Shown here: positions 21,600-33,900 of the stretch, piece by piece
Position numbering within the stretch: the stretch's first letter is position 1
How the letters are laid out: each line of letters begins with the position of its first letter
Program-made: the position numbers and the translations under genes
The notes under the pieces: generated by a model
What the model was told of the DNA's origin: nothing
Database searches by the model: none
Seen by the model: the letters and a program-made list of their open reading frames with translations, nothing else
Source of the DNA: Enoplolaimus lenunculus
Taxonomy: Eukaryota > Nematoda > Enoplea > Enoplida > Thoracostomopsidae
Direction of reading: 5' to 3'
NCBI GenBank assembly: GCA_030248215.1
Contig: JASANG010001208.1
Coordinates: 61,350-125,349, forward strand
Length of the DNA stretch: 64,000 bases

Positions 21600-22370
21600 T
21601 TATGTCTAAATTCAAATCTGTAAAATAGCCGAATTTTAAAGCTCGTCGTTCAGTGATCCGAATGCTACAAGATATTACCAACTAGTGATCAACCGGTCTA
21701 GACGTGACATGTTTGTTTTCTATTCTGAGTTACTTTGCCAGGGTTTGGGAACACCAATTAAGTTTCCGGCACAGTGCTATAGTGGTTACCATGGAAAGGT
21801 CCATGGGTTTAGTCGATTTTGTAAACGCAGTGGGTACTTATTCCTTTATAACGTAGCTAGTCAAACAGCTTAGTTCAAACTCATTCATATTTTTAAATGT
21901 ATACAACTCCTGTCATCAGTTGATGATAGGTCTGGTAGTTTCGTACCACTGCATGTTAACGTTCGAAATTTGGCACAGTCTTCAAATTTGTTTTTTGCTA
22001 GTACTTTGTTAATTTCCAGTATTGATGAGTGGCAATAGTTATGGTTGTTGTAAGGTCTGGACTACTCAAAAACTGGAATTTTCGACCGATCCGAAGGCGG
22101 GTATGGTCTAGTTTCGGGTCGATCCTGGAACAGTTTTAACACCAGTTTAGACACTCCTATGGCTCGTTCGAGTTTATACAACGCTGTTTTTCCGGTTTAC
22201 TAGTAACGCACAAGTAATTAACACAAAAATACTGAACACAATCCCGTTAGTCCTGCTGATACTAAATTGCCAATTTTTCCTAGTTCCGATGGTTATAGCT
22301 TTTGAGCGAGGGCCATGCGGCCGAAAAGCATTAGAGTAATTATAAGTATTGGGGAAATGCAATATATGTG
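21600..22370. other. no feature seen
   Basis: Sequence upstream of the H2A pseudogene; no promoter elements, exon borders or repeats could be supported. Confidence 0.4.
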
Positions 22371-22385
22371 TGAAAAATGAGCAGT

Positions 22386-22645
22386 GTCAGTCTAGGTAGG
22401 AACCAAGGGACATCAGACCTTCAACTAAGCAGCTGGAAAAGCGGGTTACGGGTGGTTTCGAACTAGCGACCTTCTGCGTGTCAGGCAGACGCTGTTACCA
22501 CTGCGCCACGTAGCCCGCCTGTCCAACTACCATTGTCGTAGACTATATTTGTCGACCGTATGCTGCCAGCTAGCATACATACAGTGCACTGCACTATATT
22601 GCATGTGCACATAACGGACAAGCATGTCTCACATGCTTACATGCC
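22386..22645 (-). repeat. tRNA-Val-derived SINE-like unit 1
   Basis: The minus strand carries a cloverleaf-like stretch at about 22439-22518: GGGCTACGTGGCGCAGTGGT, anticodon arm TCTGC-CTGACAC-GCAGA (anticodon GAC, Val), AGGTC, and a TTCGA T-loop. The T stem pairs poorly and the acceptor stem has a mismatch, so it is not a working tRNA. A body of about 130 bp precedes it on that strand and a 60 bp tail with CCTACCTAGACTG follows. Confidence 0.65.
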
Positions 22646-22748
22646 CTTATTTTCAACAACGTCGTCCCTTGACCGTCCATCCTATTTTCGACTGGATACC
22701 ATGCTCATAGCACGGCAATTTGCCATTGCGCTCACGGCGTAGCCCCCA

Positions 22749-23006
22749 TGCCAGTCTAGGTAGGAACCACTGACATCAGACCTTTCTACCAAGCAGCTGA
22801 AAAATTGGGCTAGAGCGGGGATCGAACTCTCAGCGTATGAATCCTTAAGCGAGCACTCTACCACTGCGCCACGTAGCCCGCCTGTCCAACTACCATTTTC
22901 ATCGACTATATTTGTCGACCGTATGCTGCCAGCTAGCATACATACAGTGCGCTGCACTACATTGCATGTGCACATAACGGACAAGCATGTCTCACATGCT
23001 TACAAG
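22749..23006 (-). repeat. tRNA-derived SINE-like unit 2
   Basis: Same body and tail as unit 1, but the tRNA-like part (about 22798-22873) has a different, degenerate anticodon arm (GCTTAAGGATTCATACGC). Between the two units, 22650-22748 contains a third, headless tRNA-like start (GGGGGCTACGCCGTGAGCGC). The units form a composite array. Confidence 0.6.
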
Positions 23007-23299
23007 CAGGATCTGTCAGACACAGCCTACGGGACCGATCGTTAAACTACGTCCGGGCACAATAATAACAATAATACACGAATTATGAAAATTATAAGTA
23101 GCCGTTTCCTAGGCCTAACAATCACTATTTCGATCAAGTAAAGTATGCCGATTCCGATTTTATACCTATTATTGTTCCGTCGATGCAAGAACTAAGTTTT
23201 CCAAGCTATCTGACACTAATGTTATGTTTTTACGCGAAACGATGAAATCCTCCACGCACCCAAAGTAGCTATATGATCGTAATACTACTCCATGAATCA

Positions 23300-23720
23300 A
23301 TCCATTATTAGATAATCATGAAATTAACAGAATATGGCAAATAAGACACAATTGGGGCGGGATTGGTAGAAATAGAGGTGCGAAATGGAATGAGCACCTT
23401 GAAATTAGTCGGAAACTGGGAGAGGACGCCTGAAAACATGAAAATAAGTATATATAAAATCACAAGAAATATGAGATGTGGGAACTGGCAAACAATTGTC
23501 AAAAGGGGAAGAATTTACAGAAATGGGAATGCGCAATGAACTGAGACCTAGAATTTGGTCAGAAAATGGGGTGTTAGTACCTGAAAACATAATTTGAAAT
23601 ATATGTAAAAATACACGTAACTGACATAGGGAAACTGACAGAACTAGGAATAAGTTTGACAAGAATTTGGCAGGACAGTTAAAGCACAATGGTTTTACAA
23701 ATGAGCAAGTAATATGGCAA
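23300..23720. repeat. degenerate tandem repeat, about 150 bp unit
   Basis: CCTGAAAACATGAAAATAAG (23429) and CCTGAAAACATAATTTGAAA (23580) with similar flanks (GGAACTGG, GAAACTGACA) recur about every 150 bp. No coding content. Confidence 0.5.
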
Positions 23721-24089
23721 GGTCAAAATTATACCGGTTATGTATAAATCACGATACTAGGATCGAGGCTGAGACGGCTGGAATTCGCATGCCACAGAAA
23801 CGACATAGCTAGGAGGTCAAGGGACGCCGAGGGTGGGCACCAGTGTGGCACAGAGTGCACACTGGGGCCCCAACCGACATCCTTCTCACTCAGCTCATGC
23901 CGTCCCATAGCATACAAAGACCGGTTGACCTGAAAGAAACAATGGTTATGCATCGATATATAGAGAAATGACAAATGGAGGAATGTTTGTTTGAGTTCTT
24001 TGGCCAATGTTTATGTTTTTGCTTCTTTAGTTTAATAGTTTTTGTTTCTTTGGTTTAACTGGCTTCGCGTTTTTGAGCTCTAAAACTTT

Positions 24090-24190
24090 GCTTCGCTCTT
24101 CCGAGCACCTGATACCCTTCTTCGCTCGTCCGAGCACTTGATACCCAATTATAATGCATTGGCTCTTCCGAGCACCTGAAAACCCCATAA
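24090..24190. repeat. short direct repeats CTTCGCTCKTCCGAGCAC
   Basis: Three copies of TCCGAGCACYTGAWA at about 24102, 24139 and 24168, next to the 3' side of the Ty3-type fossil. Function unknown; could be remnants of a terminal repeat. Confidence 0.4.
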
Positions 24191-24878
24191 TAAAACCCAA
24201 TTGTCCTGCATTACCTTTCTGCCAACAATAAGTCTGATAACGTATAAAATGTCCAATGAACGAATATAACGAATGATAAGTAATACACGAACATAACAAA
24301 CAATACGTTGAACGCTGCGGTTTGTTGTATTGACACTGTAGTCACTGGCACACCCAAATAACATTGAAATGACGTAAACAATAATGAACACGCGCATGAA
24401 ACCGATTACCAAGTGATACATATTGTCACAGGCCGCAGACGTCCTGAAACTATGAATATTACACATTATAATAACAGTACAATGCAAATATTTTGGGTTT
24501 TATTGCCATTACGTCAAGGCTTTGTGTAAAATAGTGTGTGAAAGTATACTATGTTATGTATATGGTGACATTGCGTGTGGCAACCACCATAACCGAGACA
24601 ACGCGATGTTGCTCGTAGAGCCAACTGCAGAGGCTGGTCTATAAGTGAGACTCAAGCAGTACAGTGGCAGTACCCGATGCCGAAGCATCAAGGGTAGAAG
24701 TCGACATTGTACACAGTGTACAATATTGGTATAGTGTCAAGTCCGGTTAACGTCACAATTGTGGTTTGATTTATTGTTGTGTATAATTGTTTTGTCAAGT
24801 TTACTTTTTATTTAAAATAAAAGACGTCAAGGCTTTATAAAGTAATATGGCGCTATTTTGCGACCCTTGTGCTGTGGT

Positions 24879-27800
24879 TTACTGTGTCCATTCGTGCCGA
24901 TAGTCGCATATAGCGGCTAACGCCTTAGCGACTAACGGACGAAGGTGGCGGAACGTAGCGATACGTATGATTCGTGTCGCATCCTTCAGTTCTTGTTCCA
25001 TAGCACGTAATCGTTGTTGTGACAAGCCAGTTATTTCGCCTTCGTCATAGTCCAGGATCATGTAATCAAATGTCCGTCGTTGGTTCCAGTGCTTTGTTGT
25101 TGGAAAGTGTAATTGTAAAAAGCGTTGCATCAGTTGTGCGTTATTAAGAAAACGTTCACTAGTTCGCATTAATAATTCCATTTTAACCGGTGATAATGGT
25201 GCTGTTGCCACCCATGGTAAAAAGCTCATGTTTCGATCGCAACGTCCGATCACGCAGATAACTGTCACGTACAAATGCAGCTAGTGTTCGCAACGCGTCA
25301 ATGTAATGTGTGTCTGTCAAGTCTAATACACCATTTTGGTGTGATGTTTCGAGAAACTATGCTTCTTTAGCACATAACTGGTCAATAAAGTCGTGGTTTG
25401 TCATAGTTGTTATGCGTTGTGCTAGACTTTTCTGCAGTTCTTACTTAAGTTTGTTAGTAATTTTTGCGATGCATCCACGTAACCAATCAGTCTGGTTGTC
25501 TTTAAATCTAGGTGGTTCATACATCGATAAATACATAATTGGTAAGTGAAATTGGAACTGTTCTTGTTGTTGTTGCCACAACCGTTCACCGTCGAAAAAT
25601 GGATAGTCAAAGTCTGGGTATCGACGTGGTATTTCACGTGCTAGCATTTCGCCAGTGTGTATGTCAATGTACTTTGTTAAGTCCGGTTTTGGTGGTCGTC
25701 GTTCAGGTAAACGTTCTACTAGTGTTTGTTGTTCAATTTTGTCGGTTGTTGTTGGTTCGTCGACCGTAAAGGCAGTCGCAGATTTTAATGTTGTTGGTTG
25801 AGGGCTTTTAACACTCTCAGCAGTTTGTAGAGATCGGCGCGGTGATGCCGGTGCTTTGTCAGAAGTAATGATACGTCGTTTCTTACCGTAGTAAATAGTC
25901 TGTTGCGTCGGAGATGGTGGACGAGTACCACCGCTTTCCGTTCTTGTAATTTTTCTGGTACACGTATGTTACGTCGTCGACATAGTTCACTATAGTCGCT
26001 AATAATAGTTTCTAAACGCATGTTTTCGTCTTTAAGTTGTTGAATGTATGCGTCTCCAGTATTGTCAATGTTAGCCTGAGCGTCAAGGCGCTTTTGCATA
26101 GATGTCATTTGAGTTTGCATTTCCTTAAGATGTTCTTTAAGTCGTTCAATATTTGTAGTCGTGTTAGTAGCCTTATCTTGCATGTTTAGTGTAATAACGT
26201 CAAGGCGTTATGCAATAGCTTTCATCTTCAAATCCAACTTAAATGTTAGGTTAAAGAATCCGTTAGGGTCCTTAGACGCTTCAATTGTCTTTTTAGGTAA
26301 GTCCTTGTGTAATTCGTCTACTAGTATCATTAGTGCGTCAGTTGTTGTTGTTTGTTCAGGTATACGCTTGTTCAATATTTATTTCTGTTGTTGGTATGGG
26401 TCTAATTTACCAGATGTCTCAATTTCTTCTGTTTCGTCGTCATCAATCCATTCCTCAGTAGTAAAGATACCCTCCTTTTGAAGGATTTGTTCCACTGTTC
26501 GTTCAGTTGTATCCTCTTGTTCGTCAGGTTCAATTTTTGTGGTATCGTAGGCGATGAACGAACGTCCAGGGTATGTGACGCATTCGGATCACCAAATTCG
26601 TAGAAACGGGTTTGTCCTCGTTCTTCATGTTGTTTTCTACTAGCTCCATAGAACTCTCTATGTGCTTTGTCAAAGTCAACCTTTGATAGTTGTTGGACCG
26701 GAGGATTGACGTTAGCCTGTATGTCGTCCAGTAGAATACCTGGTTCTGTTGGTATTGGTATGTTATTTTCGTCTACTTCCTCTGGTTCGTCTGTCGGATC
26801 CTCGTGTGGCCAAATAGTTTGTTGTTTTGGTGACAATGGTGTTACACGGGCGACTTCGCCAATTCGTCTACGTCGTGCAGAACGTTTATATTCTAGTTTC
26901 AAACTTTCTGCTTGGTCAATGTGTGAAATATCGTCTTGATGTATTGTCTTAGATTGGTAATAGTGTGTGTTTTCAGTGTCTGGGTCTGTATACCACGGAA
27001 CAGATTGTTGTAGATCTGCCGGTAAATTGTTATATGGTATGTCAGCTAGTTCTTTATCACCAAACTTTTCCTTTATGTACTCTTTATAAAAGTCTGGTAT
27101 GTTGCGTTTCCAGGTTAAGTCTATAAGTTGTGTTTGGTATCTGTTTGGGTTGTAATTGTCCATCGATGTCGCTAAAATACAGGATGAACCCCTGGATGCC
27201 CAGTCTGTGCAATTTACAGTCCAGTCTTGATACATTCGTCTTAGTATTGTTGCCTCTGTTTTTTGTAAGGCGTCAAGGCTACCTATTGGATTAGCTTCGA
27301 CATGTAATCGTGGTAGGAGATAGCGGCGTGCTATGTCCAACCATGTATGCCAGGCTTGGTTTGGACTGTTACGGTTAATGCGTTGTGCTAGACTTTTCTG
27401 CAGTTCTTACTTAAGTTTGTTAGTAATTTTTGCGATGCATCCACGTAACCAATCAGTCTGGTTGTCTTTAAATCTAGGTGGTTCATACATCGATAAATAC
27501 ATAACTGGTAAGTGAAATTGGAACTGTTCTTGTTGTTGTTGCCACAACCGTTCACCGTCGAAAAATGGATAGTCAAAGTCTGGGTATCGACGTGGTATTT
27601 CACGTGCTAGCATTTCGCCAGTGTGTATGTCAATGTACTTTGTTAAGTCCGGTTTTGGTGGTCGTCGTTCAGGTAAACGTTCTACTAGTGTTTGTTGTTC
27701 AATTTTGTCGGTTGTTGTTGGTTCGTCGACCGTAAAGGCAGTCGCAGATTTTAATATTGTTGGTTGAGGGCTTTTAACACTCTCAGCAGTTTGTAGAGAT

Positions 27801-30180
27801 CGGCGCGGTGATGCCGGTGCTTTGTCAGAAGTAATGATACGTCGTTTCTTACCGTAGTAAATAGTCTGTTGCGTCGGAGATGGTGGACGAGTACCACCGC
27901 TTTCCGTTCTTGTAATTTTTCTGGTACACGTATGTTACGTCGTCGACATAGTTCACTATAGTCGCTAATAATAGCTTCTAAACGCATGTTTTCGTCTTTA
28001 AGTTGTTGAATGTATGCGTCTCGAGTACTGTCAATGTTAGCCTGAGCGTCAAGGCGCTTTTGCCTAGATGTCATTTGAGTTTGCATTTCCTTAAGATGTT
28101 CTTTAAGTCGTTCAATATTTGTAGTCGTGTTAGTAGCCTTATCTTGCATGTTTAGTGTAATAACGTCAAGGCGTTATGCAATAGCTTTCATCTTCAAATC
28201 CAACTTAAATGTTAGGTTAAAGAATCCGTTAGGGTCCTTAGACGCTTCAATTGTCTTTTTAGGTAAGTCCTTGTGTAATTCGTCTACTAGTATCATTAGT
28301 GCGTCAATTGTTGTTGTTTGTTCAGGTATACGCTTGTTCAATATTCTCAATTTCTTCTGTTTCGTCGTCATCAATCCATTCCTCAGTAGTAAAGATACCC
28401 TCCTATTGAAGGATTTGTTCCACTGTTCGTTCAGTTGTATCCTCTTGTTCGTCAGGTTCAATTTTTGTGGTATCGTAGGCGATGAACGAACGTCCAGGGT
28501 ATGTGATGCATTCGGATCACCAAATTCGTAGAAACGGGTTTGTCCTCGTTCTTCATGTTGTTTTCTACTAGCTTCATAGAACTCTCTATGTGCTTTGTCA
28601 AAGTCAACCTTTGATAGTTGTTGGACCGGAGGATTGACGTTAGCCTGTATGTCGTCCAGTAGAATACCTGGTTCTGTTGGTATTGGTATGTTATTTTCGT
28701 CTACTTCCTCTGGTTCGTCTGTCGGATCCTCGTGTGGCCAAATAGTTTGTTGTTTTGGTGACAATGGTGTTACACGGGCGACTTCGCCAATTCGTCTACG
28801 TCGTGGAGAACGTTTATATTCTAGTTTCAAACTTTCTGCTTGGTCAATGTGTGAAATATCGTCTTGATGTATTGTCTTAGATTGGTAATAGTGTGTGTTT
28901 TCAGTGTCTGGGTCTGTATACCACGGAACAGATTGTTGTAGATCTGCCGGTAAATTGTTATATGGTATGTCAGCTAGTTCTTTATCACCAAACTTTTCCT
29001 TTATGTACTCTTTATAAAAGTCTGGTATGTTGCGTTTCCAGGTTAAGTCTATAAGTTGTGTTTGGTATCTGTTTGGGGGTTGTAATTGTCCATCGATGTC
29101 GCTAAAATACAGGATGAACCCCTGGATGCCCAGTCTGTGCAATTTACAGTCCAGTCTTGATACATTCGTCTTAGTATTGTTGCCTCTGTTTTTTGTAAGG
29201 CGTCAAGGCTACCTATTGGATTAGCTTCGACATGTAATCGTGGTAGGAGATAGCGGCGTGCTATGTCCAACCATGTATGCCAAGCTTGGTTTGGACTGTT
29301 ACGGTTAAGTGGTTTATCACGAAATCGTGTGTAGTGTCCAATTAGTAAGTCATGTAGCATAACGTCCTGTGATGCGTAGTCCAAAAATTCTATGATTTTG
29401 TTTTCATCGTACATTTCAGTTGCTCGTTGTGTACGGAACACAACTCGGTAACGTAATTGTCGTAGTAAGTCTGATCCAAACGGTGTACGTCCATGTTCGT
29501 CGACTAGTCCGTATCGTCGCATACAGTCTTTTAATTTGGCACTACAGTATCTGTCTGGTACGATGTTTTGGACGTCAAGGCAGCCCGATGTTGGCATCAG
29601 CTGGTCCGGTGCGAACGCAGCGTTAAACATGTTTTTGTCATTTTTAAAACTCCACCATAATTTGGTGTAATATGAGTTCGACAAGAATTGATAAAGAGCG
29701 TCAGGGCACTCAGTTCCAAATGCGGCAAAATCGAAATTAATAACCAAATTTTCTGTGTTGGCTATCTGCAACGTGCGCGCGTGAACATTCCAAACTGGTA
29801 TTGTTGGTTGGACCGTCCAATCAGGCCGTAAAAACGAACGGCACGACTGCGGAATGAAATGCGCGTTTAACGGATCTTGGAGATTGGACATCGTACGTCG
29901 CTGTTTTGCGCTAAAATTGAATCCTTCGATGTCACAACTGTAGATGTTGGTGTGTGTTGGTCAACAAAGCATGCACGGTTCCAACATGTCTGGATGCTCG
30001 CAATTGATCACCAACCGCGGCTCGAACAATGATCGACCGAAAAACTGCTTTGCAGGAAACGTATACGCTGCAACACGTGCTGGATGTTTTGGATGCAATT
30101 CGTTTCGCGGAATTCGTTCGACAACGAATCCAGGTCCATCGTTGCGAAATGGATTGTCATCGTCCATAGTTATGATGCGT
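24879..30180 (-). pseudogene. Ty3-type fossil: additional 3' coding block of unknown function
   Basis: Begins with a short piece (DDDNPFRNDGPGFVVERI), then a long block starting MSNLQDPLNAHFIPQSCRSF. It contains soluble-looking sequence with no membrane segment, an acidic linker (DEPEEVDENNIPIPTEP), and a heptad-rich coiled coil (NIERLKEHLKEMQTQM, QQLKDENMRLE). Envelope proteins would show a signal and a membrane anchor; neither is seen. About 1,000 residues in total if the tandem duplication inside it is counted once. I do not recognise the family. Confidence 0.55.
25412..29343 (-). repeat. 1,966 bp direct tandem duplication inside the Ty3-type fossil
   Basis: Two head-to-tail copies, 25412-27377 and 27378-29343, nearly identical. 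The junction reads TTACGGTTAA / TGCGTTGTGC, without long homology at the edges. It duplicates the coiled-coil part of the additional 3' block, so duplication happened after the element inserted or in its immediate source copy. Confidence 0.85.
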
Positions 30181-30637
30181 TGGAAGACTAAAGCGGTATA
30201 ACACAGCAAACGGAAACGACTAGCGTTGACTAGCACTATAAAGGATACAATACTATAGCACTGAAACAAATAGCAAAAGCAACACTTAGTGGGGCAGCAA
30301 TACTGAGTTGGTGATTGCTTACCTAAGCTAATTGCTAGCAACTGTGAATGACTAAGTACATACGTAGTGATAAGTATTGCTAAGTAGATGCAAGCTAGCA
30401 AGCCAGTGAAACACATTATACTACATACATACATAAACGCAAGCTGTGTATTTGGATGAGGACCTAAACCGCTCCAACAATTGCTAACATGCAAACTGAT
30501 AATGTTGATTTGATTTTTTAGTTTTGATTTGTTGGTTATTTTAAAATAAAGAGTGGTTATTTAAGCTGAAATGTTTGTAAAAATAAAATGTGCAGAACTG
30601 AAACGTAATTAAACATAAGGGCATGCCGACCATATAG

Positions 30638-30858
30638 TCATTGTGTATCTACTAACAGATGCTCACACTTAGGGCAATGCCATACCGCATGCGGCGGTTC
30701 CTCAGTTAAATTAACACATTCCATATGATACCAGTCTAAACAATAATCGCACTGAATCCAATTTTTATTTAATCCTCGTGCGGCTTCAGCGTTGAAACTG
30801 CGTTTGCATGTGCCGCATAATGCATCGATATTATCTGAGGCGTCACGTTGGCGAGTCC
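30638..30858 (-). pseudogene. Ty3-type fossil: PHD finger after the integrase
   Basis: Cys/His pattern CGTCKRSF ... IQCDYCLDWYHMECVNL ... WHCPKCEH fits a C4HC3 PHD zinc finger, a module that reads histone tails. It follows the integrase in the same block and is the last part of that region. Many Ty3 elements carry a chromodomain at this position; a PHD finger is less usual. Confidence 0.75.
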
Positions 30859-30859
30859 T

Positions 30860-32000
30860 AAGCTTACGCTCATAATTGGTGTAATCCTCAGCTGAACCTG
30901 AAAACAATTTAAATTGTCTTTTATTATACCACTTTGGAGGTCTGCTTGGTGTACCAACAGGAATCAACTTGATGTTCGGATCTTTCACATCGACAACACG
31001 ATACAATCTTTCGAACTCTGGATGAAATTTGTTGGTGATTCGTTTTGGATGTAGTCGTTCGATTTTCTTCATCAATACGAGATCGCCAACCTGAAACTTA
31101 CGTGTGCGAGCACGCCTGTCAAAATAATATTTATAATTCATTTGTGCTTGTTCGATGTGATAAGCAGCCTCAGCCCATGCGCGAGTTAATTCCTCAAATA
31201 ATTGCGAAGCGTATGTGTCCTGTGTAACTTTTGTCTGTACCGGATAAATTTGGTTTTCACCAGGAATATTGGGATCGCGTCCGTGTACCATAAAATAAGG
31301 CGTTTGGCCTGTTGTTGCATTCGGAATTGTGCGATATGCAAATAATGCAGCGTTAAGCAACGTATCCCACGCTAAACCGTACTGTTCGGACAGCGGGCGA
31401 AGAATACGAACTAATGTTTGGTTCCAGCGCTCAACTAAACCGTTTGCCTGATGGTGATAACGCGCTGAATATGCAATACGCGTTCCGATTTCCGTCAATT
31501 CCTATTTAAATAACTCTGAAATAAACGCTGATCCCTGGTCAGACAATATAATGCGTGGAACGCCATGTCTTGGGATCCACTCATTTATGATAATATTTAT
31601 TACCGTCAAGGCAGTTTGATCTTGCGTTGCGTACGCTTCTGCCCATTTTGTGAAATAATCAACGACACATAGTATATATTTATTTCCTGATGGTGTTTCA
31701 GCCAATGGACCTACTAAATCGATTCCGATCATGTGAAACGGAAAAATTGGCTAAATTGGTTGTAATGATCCTTTGCGATTTGGACCTTGTCGAAAACGAG
31801 AACACGGAATGCATGTGTCTATAAAATCTGAAATATCTTTCATACAGTTTGGCCAATAAAACTTACGCGTTAGCTTACAAATACCTTCTTAGCACCTACA
31901 TGACCACCGTACTTGGTACTATGATACTGTTCGAGTAACGGTAGGCGCAAGTTTTCAGGAACAACGACTTGCAATTCGGCAAAGTCAATTGTTGCTCGAC
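30860..32000 (-). pseudogene. Ty3-type fossil: integrase
   Basis: Zinc-binding-like N-terminus (LEQYHSTKYGGHVGAKK), a core with MIGIDLVGPLAETPSG, CVVDYFTKWAEAYA and IILSDQGSAF, then YHHQANGLVERWNQTL, and a C-terminal DNA-binding block with RKFQVGDLVLMKK and HPEFERLYRVVDV. A typical DDE retroelement integrase followed by a GPY/F-like module. Confidence 0.85.
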
Positions 32001-32689
32001 GCGTTGGTCTTGCGATATGAAACAAGACTTCATCGAATATGACATAATATGGTTCATGATCTAAGATCCACCGTTTTTCTATGCGATCTATGCCTTCTGG
32101 CATTTCTTGCGTCTCAAGATATTGAATCAGTTTTTTAAGTTTGTCGTCATGACGCTGTGCGTCGACCAACTGAGTTTTATCCCATGGTGATACCGTCGAA
32201 AAATGTTCCATATAGAAGTTTAAACCTTGTTGTTGTCGTTGCACGCGATTATTATTATTATTATTTATATTATTATTTCCAGCAGCAGCGTCTTCCACTC
32301 TTTCGGCGTCAAGGCACCCTGCAATATTTTCACCAGTAGCAGCGCTGTCCGCTATTTCGGCGTCAATGCACCCTATTGAATTATTATCAACCAACACATA
32401 ATTTCCTTGTGTTGGAGGCTGTACCACGTTTGGTGGTAATGCAGCCGGACCGAGAACATATGTTTGATCACTGCGTTCTACAGCGTCGATATGAGCGGCT
32501 ATATATCTAACACGTGCACGAGCAATAGACAAGTCTAATGGTTCATCATTAATTTCAGACGGTTCATCTGGTAATATTGGTGGTCGATGATTTAGTCCTT
32601 TCCGATAAACAATTTCGTAGTCGTATTCTTGAATTCGTAATGCAAATTTGGCCAGTCTTGTTGTCAGTAAATTGAGTGAACGTCGTTTG

Positions 32690-33037
32690 TCATATAATTG
32701 GTGTATAATTGCCAAGCAAATATGGACGAAATTGTGTTAGTGCTTTGACCACAGCGAGACACTCTTTTTCAGCGATCGCATAACGCGTTTCGGCGTCAGT
32801 TAATTTACGACTGCCATAGCACAACACACGCTCTCTACCGTCAAGGCTTTTTTGAGCTAATATATAATCTAATGCAGTATCGCTGGCGTCAGTATACAGA
32901 ATAAACGGCTTGGTAAAGTCTGGATACGCTAGTATTGGTGCTTCAGTTAGATGTCGTTTTAACGTATCAAATGCGTTTTGACAGTCTATAGTCCAGCGAT
33001 CTTTTAATTGGACTTTCTTAAGCTTACCGTGCGTCAA
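32690..33037 (-). pseudogene. Ty3-type fossil: RNase H
   Basis: Carries FILYTDASDTALDYILAQK, the RERVLCYGSRKLTDAE run and YAIAEKECLAVVKAL, the RNase H blocks that follow reverse transcriptase in Ty3/gypsy elements. Continues toward a region with FALRIQEYDYEIVYRKG, the usual end of this domain. Confidence 0.85.
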
Positions 33038-33099
33038 ATCGTAAAGTGGACTTGCGATTGTGCTGTAGTTTTTAATGAATTGACGATAATAGCCAGTGA

Positions 33100-33900
33100 T
33101 ACCTAAAAAAGCACGGACATCAGTGACCGTCTTAGGTACTGGGCTCTCTAAAACTGCTTTAACCTTTCAGGATTTGGCGCTATACCGTCTTCTGATATTT
33201 GATGACCTAAAAATAATAATTTCTTCTTCGCAAAGTCGCACTTGCTAGCTTCGCGTAGTCGCTGAAACACTTGGTTAATGTCATAATAGTGATCCCAGAT
33301 TGTTGGCGTATATATGATCACGTCGTCCAGATAGCACAAACAGAATTCCATGAGCAAACCTGAAAGAGTCATTTGCATCATGCGCTGAAATGTTGCCGGA
33401 GCATTGCAATGTCCGAATGGCATCGACGTGAATTCGAACAGACTTTCGTGACAGATGAAGGCTGTCTTCTCAGTGTCTGCCTCATCCATTGGCACTTGCC
33501 AATAGACAGATCGCAGATCGATAGTTGAGAAATATTTTGCGCCGTTCAACGCATCAAGAGTTTCGTCTAAGCGTGGTAATGGAAACCGATGTTTTTTGTG
33601 ATAGCATTTAGTGGTCGATAATCGATACATACACGGTCGGTTTTATCTTTTTTCTTCGCCAAGACAACCTGAAATGCCCAAGGGCTTTTTGATGGACGAA
33701 TTACGCCTTGATCAAGCATTTCTTTGATACTTTTGCTGAGTGTCTCACGTTTTCCAAACGGTACTCGACAGATACGTTGTTCAATTGGTTCATGTGGTTC
33801 GATGTTAATTTTATGTCTAACGTCAGGGCTTGTATGATTAATTTGCTCATTTGGTTGTGCAAACAAGTCACGATGGTTGTGCAACATGAGCTTTAACAAC
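33100..33900 (-). pseudogene. Ty3-type fossil: reverse transcriptase
   Basis: Diagnostic blocks in order: GVIRPSKSPWAF, VCIDYRPLNAITKN, FPLPRLDETLD, FSTIDLRSVYWQVPM, FTSMPFGHCNAPATFQRMM and the YLDD active-site box near 33330, then FLGHQISEDGI. These are the conserved Ty3/gypsy reverse-transcriptase blocks. Fossil copy. Confidence 0.9.

Noticed and set aside
22439-22518. Functional tRNA-Val(GAC) gene
   Set aside because: The T stem pairs poorly, the acceptor stem has a mismatch, and it is embedded in a repeat unit with a second, degenerate head.
26161-28867. Plus-strand open frames of 90-134 codons in the duplicated region
   Set aside because: Antisense shadows of the minus-strand coding block; they occur in both duplicated units for that reason.
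24500-30180. Envelope gene of a retrovirus-like element
   Set aside because: No signal peptide, membrane anchor or fusion-type Cys pattern could be seen; left as a block of unknown function.
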